Source: Cristatella mucedo (lineage: Eukaryota; Bryozoa; Phylactolaemata; Cristatellidae). From it: a stretch of DNA of 64,000 bases. This document shows positions 22,870 to 34,282 of this stretch, in pieces. The DNA lies in the NCBI GenBank assembly GCA_009760855.2, contig WPIO01000008.1:7372501-7436500 (forward strand). Direction: 5' to 3'. The first letter of the stretch is position 1; every line of letters starts with the position of its first letter. Under the pieces are notes generated by a model, which saw only the letters and a program-made list of their open reading frames with translations, did no database searches and had not been told where the DNA came from. A program made the translations under genes and the position numbers.

Positions 22870-23485
22870 CGCAGCTTATGAGAACTTATCTACTCAGGTG
22901 CTTTACAGCTTGCTCAAGAGAAGCAATAACCAAGGGTTAATGGCAAGCAAGGTATCACCCTTGGATCAGCATGCCAAACATTTAGGAAGACAATCACGGC
23001 CATCGGTTTGTAGAAGTCCCGTTTAGTAATATGCACTCAATCATTCACAGATATGCATGCAAAGTACAGTACACGGGAACAAAAACAAGTTCACTAGGAC
23101 ACTGGGAAAGCTAAGCACAGCAGGTTCGTCTTTAGCTGAAACTTGCATCTATCAATGATGCAAAGTCAATGCAGGTGGTGAAAGAAGCCGGAACTGAGCT
23201 TCGGACTTTTGGTGCTTACGAAAAGAAGGCCAATCACCAAAAGATTTAAATTTAGTGGTTGCTACGATGAGATGACTGGAATCTAAAGAGTGGGTAGTGT
23301 GAGAGCACAATTTCAGAGCCAGGAGGTCCGACAAGTAGGTAGGTAGGTATGTGTAGCCTCTTTGAATCTTTGACTTCCTAAAGCTAAGCGATGGTAAGTC
23401 CAACATAATAGTTATGGGAAAGCCTAGTGGCACCCTCAAGCTGTAAGACCTTCAAAATCTTTTTATCTAGAGTCACTGCCTTGAC
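22870..23485 (-). mobile_element. Decayed LINE copy
   Basis: Minus-strand remnant. On + it has TACTCAGGTGCTTTACAGC and later an AGTGACCTAAAAG-like region and LINE-A-like TTTTGGTGCTTACGAA blocks, all eroded. It lies head-to-head with the + copy at 23490. Confidence 0.45.
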
Positions 23486-23489
23486 GTCT

Positions 23490-24400
23490 CCCAGTCGTCT
23501 AGGTGAACTATTCCATAACGATCTGTCATGAGATCATGGCCTCAACTGTCAAGTCGGCCTACTTTCAGCTAAGAAACATTGCCAAAATCAGGAACTGCAT
23601 AGACAATATTATAAAAGCCAAACTAGTTCATACGATTGTGACATCTAATCTAGATTGCAGCGATTCCCCTCATTCGGGACCCCTGGCCTGAGCCCTTAAA
23701 CGTCTGAAGCTGGTGCAAAACTTAGCGGCTCGTCTGGTCTGTCGTCAATGGCCTAGCTGCCACATTACTCCACTTCTATCTGAGCTTCACTGGCTCCCTA
23801 TCAAGCATAGAATCGACGTCACGTATAGGGCTTACAGCTTCCTAACTCGCTTGCACTTGTCGACTTATCCGACCTTGCCGCTCTTTCAGTTTCATCTCTC
23901 CCTACCGGATCCTTGGCTTTCCGTTGTCATGCAGTTCATTGCAACAAATAAAAGTATGTTAGCGCTGGGCCTTCAGCTTGTGTGCACCGCAAGCCTGGAA
24001 CTTGCCTTACTGAAATTGTCACGACCTGCATTGACATTGCATATTTAAGCCTCAGCTACAGATGCATCTGTTCCTCTCTGCTTTCTCTGTGCTCCAGAAA
24101 ACTTGTAATTTTAATTCCTGGTGCATTGCAAACTTACCTGTGCATGATTCGGGCCATGTAACTAACCAGAGCTCATACTAACCGCTGGCAACTGAGTTTT
24201 TCTTGCGTGCACTTGCACGATTGTCTGCATATCATACTCACACGCCTTCACATGCTTGTCTAAGCATGCTATGCATATACTTTTGCATATTTGTTTCAGC
24301 ATGATGCCGTGCTTGTCATTAAAACCTGGCTACCACTTTTCTTGAAGCGAGTTGTAAAGCGCTTGGAAGTAGATTTGGTTCTCTAAATGTGCTGTAATGT
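23490..24400 (+). mobile_element. LINE-C copy, decayed
   Basis: Translates in pieces to the LINE C-terminal region: STVKSAYFQLRNIAKIRN, LVHTIVTSNLD, then LKLVQNLAARLVCRQ and CHITPLLSELHWLPIKHRID, broken by a stop and shifts. The 3' end AAGCGCTTGGAAGTAGATTT followed by ATGTGCTGTAATG is a variant of the LINE-A hairpin. Confidence 0.72.
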
Positions 24401-24897
24401 AATGTAATGTAATGTATCTCCGTCAGTAACTCCACAAAGTCATAAAGACCATGTGGGCGTTACGCAGGAGAGTTTTGTATAGCGCACTCATAGCCTAAGC
24501 GGCTTTCGGTACGCATTCGGTAGCCAACAGACTTCGTCTCACGCAACAAAGAGAAAGTGGGAAGCATAGCAGAGTTAGGAGAGCAGTTGAGGTAGTGAGT
24601 AGCATAGAAGTAGCAGTTCAGGACCGCTGAAAAAGATGTGCCATAGTCGGCAGTTGGAGAGTAGATGTCGTTGCATAAGAATTGTGGAAGCGAGTTCCAC
24701 AGTCTAGGACCTGCAGAGCTAAAGCTTCTGTCGCCAACTGTCTTTAAGCGGAGGAATGGGACAGCTAATTTATTGTCCACACAGGACCTGAGGGCGCGAA
24801 CCGGCTGAAACTGATGTAGCAGTTCAGCTAGGTATGAAGGAGCCAAGCCGTGGCGGGCCTTGTGGGTCAGCGTAAGAACTTTGCTCCGTATACAATG
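24395..24897 (-). mobile_element. LINE-B copy (reference for this window)
   Basis: Best LINE-B copy. On + it starts with four TAATG units (the (ACATT)n tail). Minus-strand coding encodes LAPSYLAELLHQFQP, RSCVDNKLAVPFL and PRLWNSLPQF before running into the 3' UTR. The opposite end abuts a (TA)n run at 24903. The protein resembles the LINE-A C-terminus but is clearly a different family. Confidence 0.85.
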
Positions 24898-24900
24898 TTT

Positions 24901-24902
<2 letters not shown>

Positions 24903-24934
<32 letters not shown>
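24903..24934. repeat. (TA)n microsatellite
   Basis: About 32 bp of TA adjoining the truncated 5' end of the LINE-B copy. Confidence 0.93.
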
Positions 24935-24937
<3 letters not shown>

Positions 24938-25138
24938 TATATATGTTACTGTATATATAATATAGTGTGTGCAGACATGAAGTGCTAGTGAGGCAGACAG
25001 AGAGCCTAATACATGCAGTGTGTGAACGCATGCCATCCGAGCAACAGTTGAGGCGATGAAGCTTATGTTGGTTACAAAGTGTACTTCTGAGACTGCAGCA
25101 GCATCCCACCCATGCATGTAAATGGCATGAAAGGCAAT

Positions 25139-25191
25139 CACAGACACAGGCACACACACAGGCACACACACAGACACACACACAGACACAG

Positions 25192-25229
<38 letters not shown>

Positions 25230-25245
25230 ACACACACACACACAG
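25139..25245. repeat. (CA)n microsatellite, interrupted
   Basis: CA tract broken by AGACA and AGGCA variants, over 100 bp. The His/Thr-rich frames across it are artefacts. Confidence 0.93.
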
Positions 25246-26159
25246 GCATGCAAGCAAGGAATTGTGCTCTGCATCCATGCATTCACACATGCGCACACAC
25301 ATACAACCACTATTGCACACGAGCATTTGCACGAGTGCTCTGCAACCAGCCTTGCTGGGGAGCTGCACTAGCGCAGGCGCAGTGCTGCTGCTGCTGCAGA
25401 TGCTACTGCTGCAGAGACCCTGAGCACTGGCGGCCGGGCCGCAACATGAGAGCTGGCATGAGGCACAACAGCAGAAAGCGGTGCATACATTCGTCTTTCG
25501 GGGTCTTCTTTCTGGCAGCTTTGCTGTCCTGTCTGCCCTCGTTCGTGAAGACACTGACCTAAAGACAGATCAAAGGGCAACGCTGGCGACGGGAGCGACT
25601 AAAGCAAAGCAGCTAAACGGAACGATCCAGCAGGGCAGCTGTGAGATGCCGACAGACCCACACAGCAAGCAGAGTGCACTCGAGGCCATATGCACTCGAG
25701 GCCATATCACAGCTGGGGGCCTGTCGCTTGTGACCAGAACTTCGAATGAGCTAGACCGTGCTGCGCTCACTTGCTGCACGTCTTGCACGGCCGTAAGCAA
25801 TATTTTTGTGCATCAACAGAAAAGCAGCATCAGCAAATGCAAACATGGGCAGCTTGAACCCCGACGACAGATAAAAAGTACAGAATGAGCAGCAGAGGGA
25901 AGCAGCGAAGCATCGGTGGCAGCTGGTGGCAAGAGCCGAGCTGCAGCAGCACATTCTGCCCTCAAAGCATAAATTGCCTTGATCCGGACTGCTCCTCATA
26001 CGAAACTCTAAACCAACTTCTGCAATGAGTGAATATCCTCTCTAATTGAAGGTGCTGCAGTGTGACTATCATCGCTAGCGCAGTATGCCTGTCCTAGATT
26101 AGGGACTACTTGCTGAATGGCTAAAAATAAAATTAGGATAAAAATAAATATAAAATTCG
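25246..26159. other. No confirmed gene; GC-richer stretch
   Basis: Minus-strand frames near 25.4-25.55 and 25.6-26.0 kb could hold 3' exons of the ARM-FN3 gene, but no FN3 ending or phase-matched exon could be established. A 16-bp tandem pair (TGCACTCGAGGCCATA twice) lies at 25675-25706. Confidence 0.35.
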
Positions 26160-26295
26160 ACAGGCTAATCTAGATAGTGGCAGACGAGCCTTAGCAGCCA
26201 GCTATCACTGCCGCTTGACATGGTCTATGCAGAATCGCCTGCTGCAGGACTCGATCCACAACCTGGATTGTGAAGAGACATGACATCTTACCTTA
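26160..26295 (-). mobile_element. SINE-A copy, diverged
   Basis: On + it shows GTGGCAGACGAGCCTTAGCA, CTATCACTGCCGCTTG and GCAGGACTCGATCCACAACC, matching tail, body and B-box region of SINE-A with many changes. Confidence 0.55.
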
Positions 26296-26724
26296 CTCCT
26301 AAGCTAAGAGACAGGTGGAGATCTCCTTTCCAGCATAAGTAAAGTGCCTAGAAAGAGAGCTAAGTGAGCTTAAGGTGCTATGCAGGAGTGCACCAACTTC
26401 TTATAATTATTATCTTTTTTTCGGCTTCCCAGTCCTACCCAGACTGGACAACTACAATTCGGTATTGTCAGGGATATAACGAAATAGCCAGTAAGTCTAC
26501 AGTTTGTGATGAATACGGCCAAGTCTTTGAGTTATACATTCAAAAAGTTATGTGTCAAGTGTTTTATTTTGTTAAGAGCAGATTAATTGCTCTTGGTAAT
26601 CTGATGAAAGTAAATTAGCTGCACGATTATTTCACTAAAGACTGTTCGTGACAATACATATTTTCTAACATGCCTAGTCTTTTGAACTCCTAGAATTATA
26701 ATGCAACAAAACTTCTGCAACTGA

Positions 26725-26990
26725 TGTTGACTCTGGAACCTTTTACATCCTAGCTAGCAGTCTCGCACTGCTACTTCCATGCTGACTGTCTCCCAGGTTC
26801 AGCTAAGCTTCTCGCTTTCTGCTTTTGTGTGAGATGAAGTTGGTGACAACCACAAGTGCAGCAAAAGCCCCATAGACTGAGTGTGCGCTATGGAGAGCTC
26901 AACAGCATAACATCCACTTAGTCTGTGTGGCTGTCGAGCTATGGACAGAATTACGTGCACGTATTTACACCTGTGTATTGACATTTGCAA
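26725..26990 (+). mobile_element. LINE-B 3'-end fragment, diverged
   Basis: Matches the LINE-B 3' UTR order: CACTGCTACTTCCATGCTGA, AGCTTCTCGCTTTCTGC, GTGTGAGATGAAGTTGG, GAGTGTGCGCTATGGAGAG, with many differences. Confidence 0.6.
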
Positions 26991-27514
26991 TGCAAGTGAG
27001 TTCTAACTTACGAGGCAACATACAGTAGTTTAGCTTATTTGATTTTAGGTATGTGAATTTTACAGACTGTATTAGATGGTAGCAATGAATATAAAATAAA
27101 CATCACAATACTAATCAGATAATAAAAGACGAAGATAAGGTTCTGTCTTCAGATGGCTACAAGGTAGAACTTGAAGAAGTAGCTTACAAACCACGGTACC
27201 ATGCCCCACACCCTATCATGCCTCAACCACAGACACCAAGCCGGATACCCTTTGGAGGCTAAGACCTGTTGCCTTAGTTGGACTCCTTATACAAATTAAT
27301 CAGGTCGCAGACAGAACCCGTCTCAGGGAATTGCATGTTCAGAAGAGCCTCTACACTTGGAAATAGCATCATTTTCCATGTCATTTCACATAGCCAACGG
27401 GGGATTCAAGAAGCAATAAGGCTACATAATATCTACCTGCATGTTCGAACATCAGTGTTTACATAAATACTTACAGATGCTTTACATCATACATACATCG
27501 TACCTATGGACACA
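26991..27514. other. No gene recognised
   Basis: AT-rich. Presumably intergenic or intronic 3' to the last confirmed ARM-FN3 exon. Confidence 0.4.
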
Positions 27515-27606
27515 ACGAAATACCGGTCATTAAACTTCCACGTATCAGCTAGAATGCTGCACGAAATACCGGTCATTAAACTTCCACGTATCAGCTAGAA
27601 TGCTGC
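27515..27606. repeat. Exact 46-bp tandem duplication
   Basis: Two identical 46-bp units, each beginning ACGAAATACCGGTCATTAAA, lie at 27515-27560 and 27561-27606. Identity suggests a recent duplication. Confidence 0.95.
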
Positions 27607-27958
27607 GAGCTGAGCAGCAGTATGCAAGGGGGCAGCAAAAGAGGCGCACCTGACTAAATATGGTGGCACTGTAGATGGAAGTCGAGAGGTGCCAGCCAGT
27701 ATATATATGTCTATGAAAGGATCCAAGTGCGTGCTCACGGAGTCACAGACGTTTGCAGCGAGGCATCATCTAGCTAGCATATATTACTAAGAGGCAGTGC
27801 ACTGAAAGTAAGTGGTACAGCCTAATAGAAGTAGCAAAGCGAGCCGATATATGCTCAATTACCATGGCGCATCCACGCGTGGCTGCGCTGGCTGCAGAAG
27901 ATGCTAGGCCTGCAGCTGCCTTGTTCAGGCACACGGTGAGCACAACGAGAAGACTCAC

Positions 27959-28155
27959 AACGAACGTGTACTCTGTGTTCGCCTGCAGCTGACGAGCCGT
28001 GCAGTACAGGTCAGTGCCCGAGTACACGACCCTGCCATTCATAATCACGTCGTATCTATTGATGCGGCCAAGTGGCACTTCCGGTGGATTCCATGTCACC
28101 CCAATCTCACTCCGTCCCATGACCATTAGCTGCGGCTTTGATGGAGCATGGGCTC
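27959..28155 (-). CDS. ARM-FN3 gene exon 9 (third FN3, incomplete)
   Basis: Acceptor CTTTTGCCTGCAG, donor GTGAGT after TTCGTT, phase 0 out. It encodes KPQLMVMGRSEIGVTWNPPE and later INRYDVIMNGRVVYSG and LQANTEYTFV, a typical FN3 lacking the final strand. Read-through past the donor gives a hydrophobic string that does not look like FN3, so splicing is favoured. The next exon is unplaced. Confidence 0.82.
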
Positions 28156-31100
28156 CTGCAGGCAAAAGAAAAGGCCAGCAATTATTTGATCACCTCCTAT
28201 CCCCGACTAATGATCCTGGCATCAGAATGCCTGAGCTAGGCAGCAAAATCTGACGCAGCAGAAAACCTCTGTCGGACTCGGAGTGAAACGGGCCCCTTAT
28301 CTGAAGCACAGCAAGACTGCACGGTCAGCATTGCGGCCATCGCTCACTTACCCTGTGGTGCAGTCGATGCGAGCAAGCAGACCTTAGCGCCTTTTCCCTT
28401 GCTTGTGGAAGCACAAACCTACAAAGCGATATCCTACGTGTGTTCTGCCACTAGCCGGCTGGCGAGGCAGAAGCCGAGCTGGGCATTTTGAACATACCGC
28501 TACGTCGTAAGCCGTATTTGCACTTAGACCAGAGAAGATTGAGCTGAGCTCCAACGTGCTCTCGTGTAAGGCTCCTCCTGCCAACAGAAAGGAAACGGTA
28601 GGCTCCAGATCAAATCAACAACGGCCGGCACACACAAAAACACGTAGATAAGCAAAAAGTATGGGAGCCACCAGGAGCAACTGAAGCCTTCCACTCACCA
28701 GCCATAGTGCTGGAAAACTCGGGGAGCCTAGATCTAGACTAGATCCGAATCTAGATCTAGATGTAGATCCAGATGTAGATCTAGACTAGATCCAGATGTA
28801 GATCCAGATCTAGATTTAGAAGATTAAGACTAGATCCAGATCTAGACCCAGATGTTGATCCAGACAAGAAGGTCCTAGATTTTAGGATCAGCAAACTAAG
28901 GAAAGGAATGAATTGCTAGTGTGTGTGCAATGGCACGGTCACCAAACGGTCATTGCAGACATTAGACTCTGAAAGCTAAGTCAACTAGTCAAGCAAGCCC
29001 AAGTTTCACCAACCTAAGTACACGTAATACGACTTGATTATCCCACAGAACTCCTCTGGTGGATCCCAGCCGATCTTAAGCTGGCTTGTCGTTGCTGCAA
29101 GCACCTTCACGTTGCTCGGCTCGCCAGGCACGTCTTCATCGAGGGTGATCGAAACTCCATCACTGAACGGGCTATCGTCACCTGTGGTGCAGGCTCTCAG
29201 TCGAAATACATACTGGGTGCACGGTGTCAGATCTTTCAACAGGCATTTCGTGTCGGTCCCATTGTAAACACAGTTGGAGACTCCTTCGACGAGCTTGTAG
29301 GTCACATCAAAACGACACCTAGTCTCCACGGCAGGCCACGTGACCTCCAAGGAGCGAGCACTGCAGGCTGCAAGTACATAGAGATATACCATCGTGCCGG
29401 CTCCTACCAATACTTAACCATGCAAAAAGGAATGAATCAAGAATCACGACCGTGAAGAGTATTTACACTTAATAGAAGATCTAAGAAAAAAAGTGCACAC
29501 AAACTTAAGGCCTTGAGAGTAGGAAACCTGGCCCTCCAAGAGTAGTTTTTCCCCAAGAGAAATGTTTTTGATGCGACTGCATCATAAGTATTACGGGGCA
29601 ATGCCGAACGGAAAACGATGAAAAGGCAATGAAGTGTACATTCAGTTTAGAAGATTTAAAATTAAAATTACAATAACAATTCCGGATAGCTCTCTTGGAG
29701 AAATAAATCTCTTCGTAGACACTTAACACATATGCCGGAAATAATGACACAAATCGGTTAGTGATAATGTGCACAATTTCGGCACGAATAAGCTCACAAA
29801 AAACAACTCACATAGTGGAGACAATACTGTGATGAACAGGTGGATTTTTGCTTCGTTTTAAATATTGTCATGTCGGGAGGTGTTGCAAAGTCAGTCGGAA
29901 GTGCGTTCGAAGCTTTGTAAGCATAGGAACTGAAGGCACGGTCTCCAAAAGGCCTTTAGGGTGGCCAGAGTCATAGTCAAACGATTTCAGTCAGAGGAGT
30001 GGGGCATGCGATGGGAAGCCTAGAGATCAGAGTATTTCAGATGGGTACAGCACGGCCAATGAAAGAAGGGACTTAAAGGGGTTGAAAATACCTTGAAGTC
30101 GATCTAATGGCTGTCGCAATCGTGTGAGCCCAGCCATTGCTGGAGGGAAGCTCGACACAGACCCCCTGTCGCGATTACCTTTGACCCTAGCAAGCACGTC
30201 GCTATCAACAACACGGCGAAGCACAATAACAATCTCGAAACACGAATAGGTGCAACAGCATAAACAAGGCGAGATAACCCAAACAAGGCAGGGATAATGT
30301 AAACAAGGCAGGGATAATCGTCGGCACGAATGCAAAAATAACTGAGCACGAACAATACCAAAAGCACTAGTCGGAAACGAATCTTATCATCGATTGGTGT
30401 GCAGCAAGCACCAGTCGTCAGAATGGCCTCAGCCAGATTTAGGCCACTGCAGCACCCACGCAGGTTAAGCTACCAGAGCCAGATCCTGAGGTTGCGGTCT
30501 TGAGAACCCAACCACAGTAGTATACCTTTGACCGTTGGTGGGCTCGGTTTGTCAAGGTACTTGAGCAGCAGCAACGCCTCACGTGCTTCTCGTCGCTTGT
30601 CTTCTCCTGCAATGTCGACGGTTTTCGTGGCCTCTTGTAGTGACTCGACGATTTTTGGTGTGGATCTAAGCTTCAAGCAACCACTCGGTCGGCTGGCAAA
30701 GGTATGCAGTGTCCTACAAAAGAAAGTCAAAACCAGCCGACAGATTAGTGGCATGAAAACATTCAAATCGAGGCATTCTCCATACATCGGTACGAGGATC
30801 TTTAAAAAAGATGGAACATTCTGCCAGAGCGATAGGAGATCTATCAATAGCGATCTCAGGATCAAACTTCGGGGGGTCGATCATCCAGGCAACTACTGGC
30901 CGGCTTCGGCTGATCACTGCAGCGACAGAAGCGTTGTGTGTGAATGCCTCTACCATATATGATCTAAGAGTCTGACTAGAAGCTGCACGTTATAGCAGGT
31001 GATGAGCTTCCAGATTTGAATTCGAACACCGCAGGCTTGAGGCTAGCATTGCATGAGAGCAGGCCAAGATTCTTTCACCTAAATGTGTAACGTGGGAGAT

Positions 31101-34100
31101 CTTGGGCAGTCGATCCGGTTACACGGCCGGAAAGAGTCAAAGATTGATCACAGCCGCCTAGGTGGCCATGTAGTCGCAGTTGAGTGGCAGACTACTGCTC
31201 GTACTCCCATGTAACACCTTAGTCGCCAGTGGAAGCCATCTGGAATCTTACAATTTAGGTCTGCAAAATGTAGGCACGAGTGACCCCGAGACCGATAAAA
31301 AGAAGTACTGCATTGGCTTCCTGGTGATTCTCAGATTGAACTTAGCTGCGTGAGCTGTGCAGATGCTCACAATTTGGGCAGCACGGGACTTGATCTGGCT
31401 AAAAATGCAAACCGAACCGCTTAGAACTGGAGCAGCAATTAAATGAGTCAGCAAAGCCGTAGGCCTGCCGGCTTATAAATGCAAATCCCATTGCTCCACA
31501 TGACCGAAAGAGCAGCTTCAGCAAGCAGCCAGCGATCATGGAAATGCAGACGTGGGAAATAGATATAATAATCGACTCAAAGTACACAATATTGTAACCG
31601 GATCCGTTAAACTGCCAGCTAAAAAACCAGGTCTTGTCAAAGCCGTTCAGCGATTTTTTCATTGCGACAAGCAGGGCACGACAACACTGGTAACTTGAGA
31701 AGCGAGGACCAATCAGGACTGATAATAACAACAATAATTGCATCGGCATCGGCTGGGGTCGGAAGGGCGCAATGCAAACTCACATGGCAGCGAACCAGCC
31801 AGTCTCGGGGTCGGCAGCAAATAGCAGCTGAGCCAGCTGAGTCACGACACGGTCGCACAATGCACTGGCCAGCAGACGCTCGTGTCCCTCAGGGCTGGCC
31901 CCTAGGCAGCTGACTGCAAAGCAGGCGTTCTTGTATGATCCGGCGTCCGATGAGCAGAGCATGGCGGCCAGCTGCGACAGCATTCGGCCGGCTTCGGGTA
32001 GTGACAGCAGCAGCGTTCGGCCACGTTCAAGGTCGCACAAGCGACCAATGGCAAACGCACAGTTCATTCCCTTGCCTGCAACGTGCAGCCGTTCGGTAAC
32101 GGCCGGAGTGGCTCGAGGGATAAGAAGATAGAACAATCATGGACGATCATGGTAGCCACGTACCTAGCCGGAGAACTCATGCACACTTATACAGAATGAA
32201 TTCGTACATTAATGCAAGTGCTCGTGCGAGCACTCGTGAATGCATGCACGGCTGCATGCATTCACATACAAATATCTTTATGCTATCCATATCTCACTAC
32301 TCTTTCCTTATTCCCTTACTCATCTCCTCCTCTTCCTCCTCCTTCCCACGGCCTCCATCCTTTGGCCTCCTCCTTCTCTCGTCTAATCTCCTCTACCCCT
32401 CTGTTTCTCCTCCAGTCCTCTCTTTTTCTCGGACTTAAATGTAATGTAATGTATCTCCGTCTGTAGCTCCACAAAGCCACAAATACTTTGTGGGTGTTAC
32501 GCAGGAGAGTTTTATAATAATAATAATAATAAGACACTTGATAAAGGGCCCTCACAGAACTTAATCTCTTTCTAGGTGCTTTACATTTGCTGCAAAGGAA
32601 ACACGATCGAATGGTGAGTGGTATTATGGTGCATGCTGCCACTAACCACATTTGCATGCTGACCCTGTGCATGTCACCCCTAACCATGTTATTCATTTTG
32701 TTTGTTTATCATGCATGATATTACCATTCAATTGCATTTCCCCTTGGTGGCAAATGTAAAGCGCCTAGAGAGAGATTGAGTTCTCTGAGGGTGCTTTATC
32801 AAGTGCATTATTATTATTATTATTATAATTTTGTTTGTTTTTCAAGCATGATTTTACTTACTATTCTATTGCGTATCACTTTGCAGCAAATGCAAAGCGC
32901 CTAGAAAGAGATTAAGTTCTCTGAGGGCGCTTTATCAAGTGCAATATTATTATTATTATTATTATTACTATTATAAACAACATGAATAACACGGTTAGGG
33001 GTGACACGCAGGGTCAGCATGCAAGCGCACTCACAGCCTAAGCGGCTTTCAGTAAGCATTCGGTAGCCAACAGACTTCGTCTCACGCAACAAATAATAAT
33101 GATAATAATAATAATGCACTTGATAAAGCACCCTCAGAGAACTCGATCTCTTTCTGGGTGCTTTACATGCTGCAAAGGGAAATGCAATTGAATGGTGAGT
33201 AAAATCATGCTTGATAAACAACATGAATGGTTAGGGGGTGACATGCACAGGGTCAGCATGCAAGTGTGGTTAGTGGCAGCATGCACAGTGTCAGCACGCA
33301 TAAGCACATCAAGGACGAATCACAGGGACCCACTAAATGCTGTCCTAAATAGGTGTGTTTTTAAGTTCTTTTTAAATGTGGTCAAATCAGGGGATGTTCT
33401 GACGCAAGTCGGGAGGGAGTTCCAGGCTTTGGGAGCATACGAACTAAATGCACTATTTCCAAAGGATTTGAGGTTTGTACGAGGTATTGGTAGACTGTTG
33501 GATTCCGAAAAGCGGGTGGTACGATGCTTGGCCTGGTGGGGGAGTAGATCTGAGAGATAGGCTGGAGCCAAAGAATGAAGTGACCTAAAAGTGAGCGACA
33601 AAACAAAAAGAAAGTGAGAAGCATAGCAGAGTCAGGAGAGCAGTTGAGGTGGTGAGTAGCATGGAAGTAGCAGCTCAGGACCATTGGAAGGATGAGCCAT
33701 AGTCAGCAGCAGGAGAGTACTTGTCGTTGCATAGGAATTGTGGAAGCAAGTTCCATAGTCTAGGACCTGCAGCTAAAGCTTCTGTCCCCAACGGTCTTTA
33801 AGCGAGGAATGGACAGCTAATTTATTGTCCATACAGGACCTGAGGGCACGAAGAGGCTGAAACTGGTGCAGCAGTTCAGCTAGGTACGAAGGAGCCAAGC
33901 CGTGGCAGGCCTTGTGGGTCAGCGTAAGAACTTTGCTCTGTATCCGTTGCTCAACCGGCAGCCATCCTAGCTCTTTTAGCCAAGGAGACACGTGGTCAAA
34001 CCTCCGGGACTTGAAAACTTTGCTTCTTTTCATTTCTGCTTGCCTCTCACCTGCCTTCTCACTTTTGCTCGTTTTCTCTTTATCTATTCTCTGCTCTCTC

Positions 34101-34233
34101 ACTTTCTTTTTCTTACTCATTTGCTCTCTATCTCGGTGAATCACTCTTTCTCACTCTCCTGCTTTCTTTCTTTTACTCTCCCACTTCTCTCACTTTCTCA
34201 TGCACTCACTTGCTCTCAGTCTCTGAGGTCAAA

Positions 34234-34282
<49 letters not shown>

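Noticed and set aside
25112-25423. His/Thr-rich frame at the CA array, and any CRISPR-like reading of the tandem arrays
   Set aside because: Simple-sequence repeat without spacers of uniform length. The genome is eukaryotic.
27770-27958. Read-through of ARM-FN3 exon 9 past its donor
   Set aside because: It would add VSLLVVLTVCLNK and an Ala-rich stretch instead of the FN3 final strand, while a strong GTGAGT donor sits exactly at the domain text break.
30714-30981. An extra ARM-FN3 exon between exons 4 and 5 (SYMVEAFTHNASVAAVIS...)
   Set aside because: It has an acceptor and an open frame, but its only decent donor is phase 0 while exon 5 needs phase 2. Exon 4 joins exon 5 directly in phase with better protein continuity.
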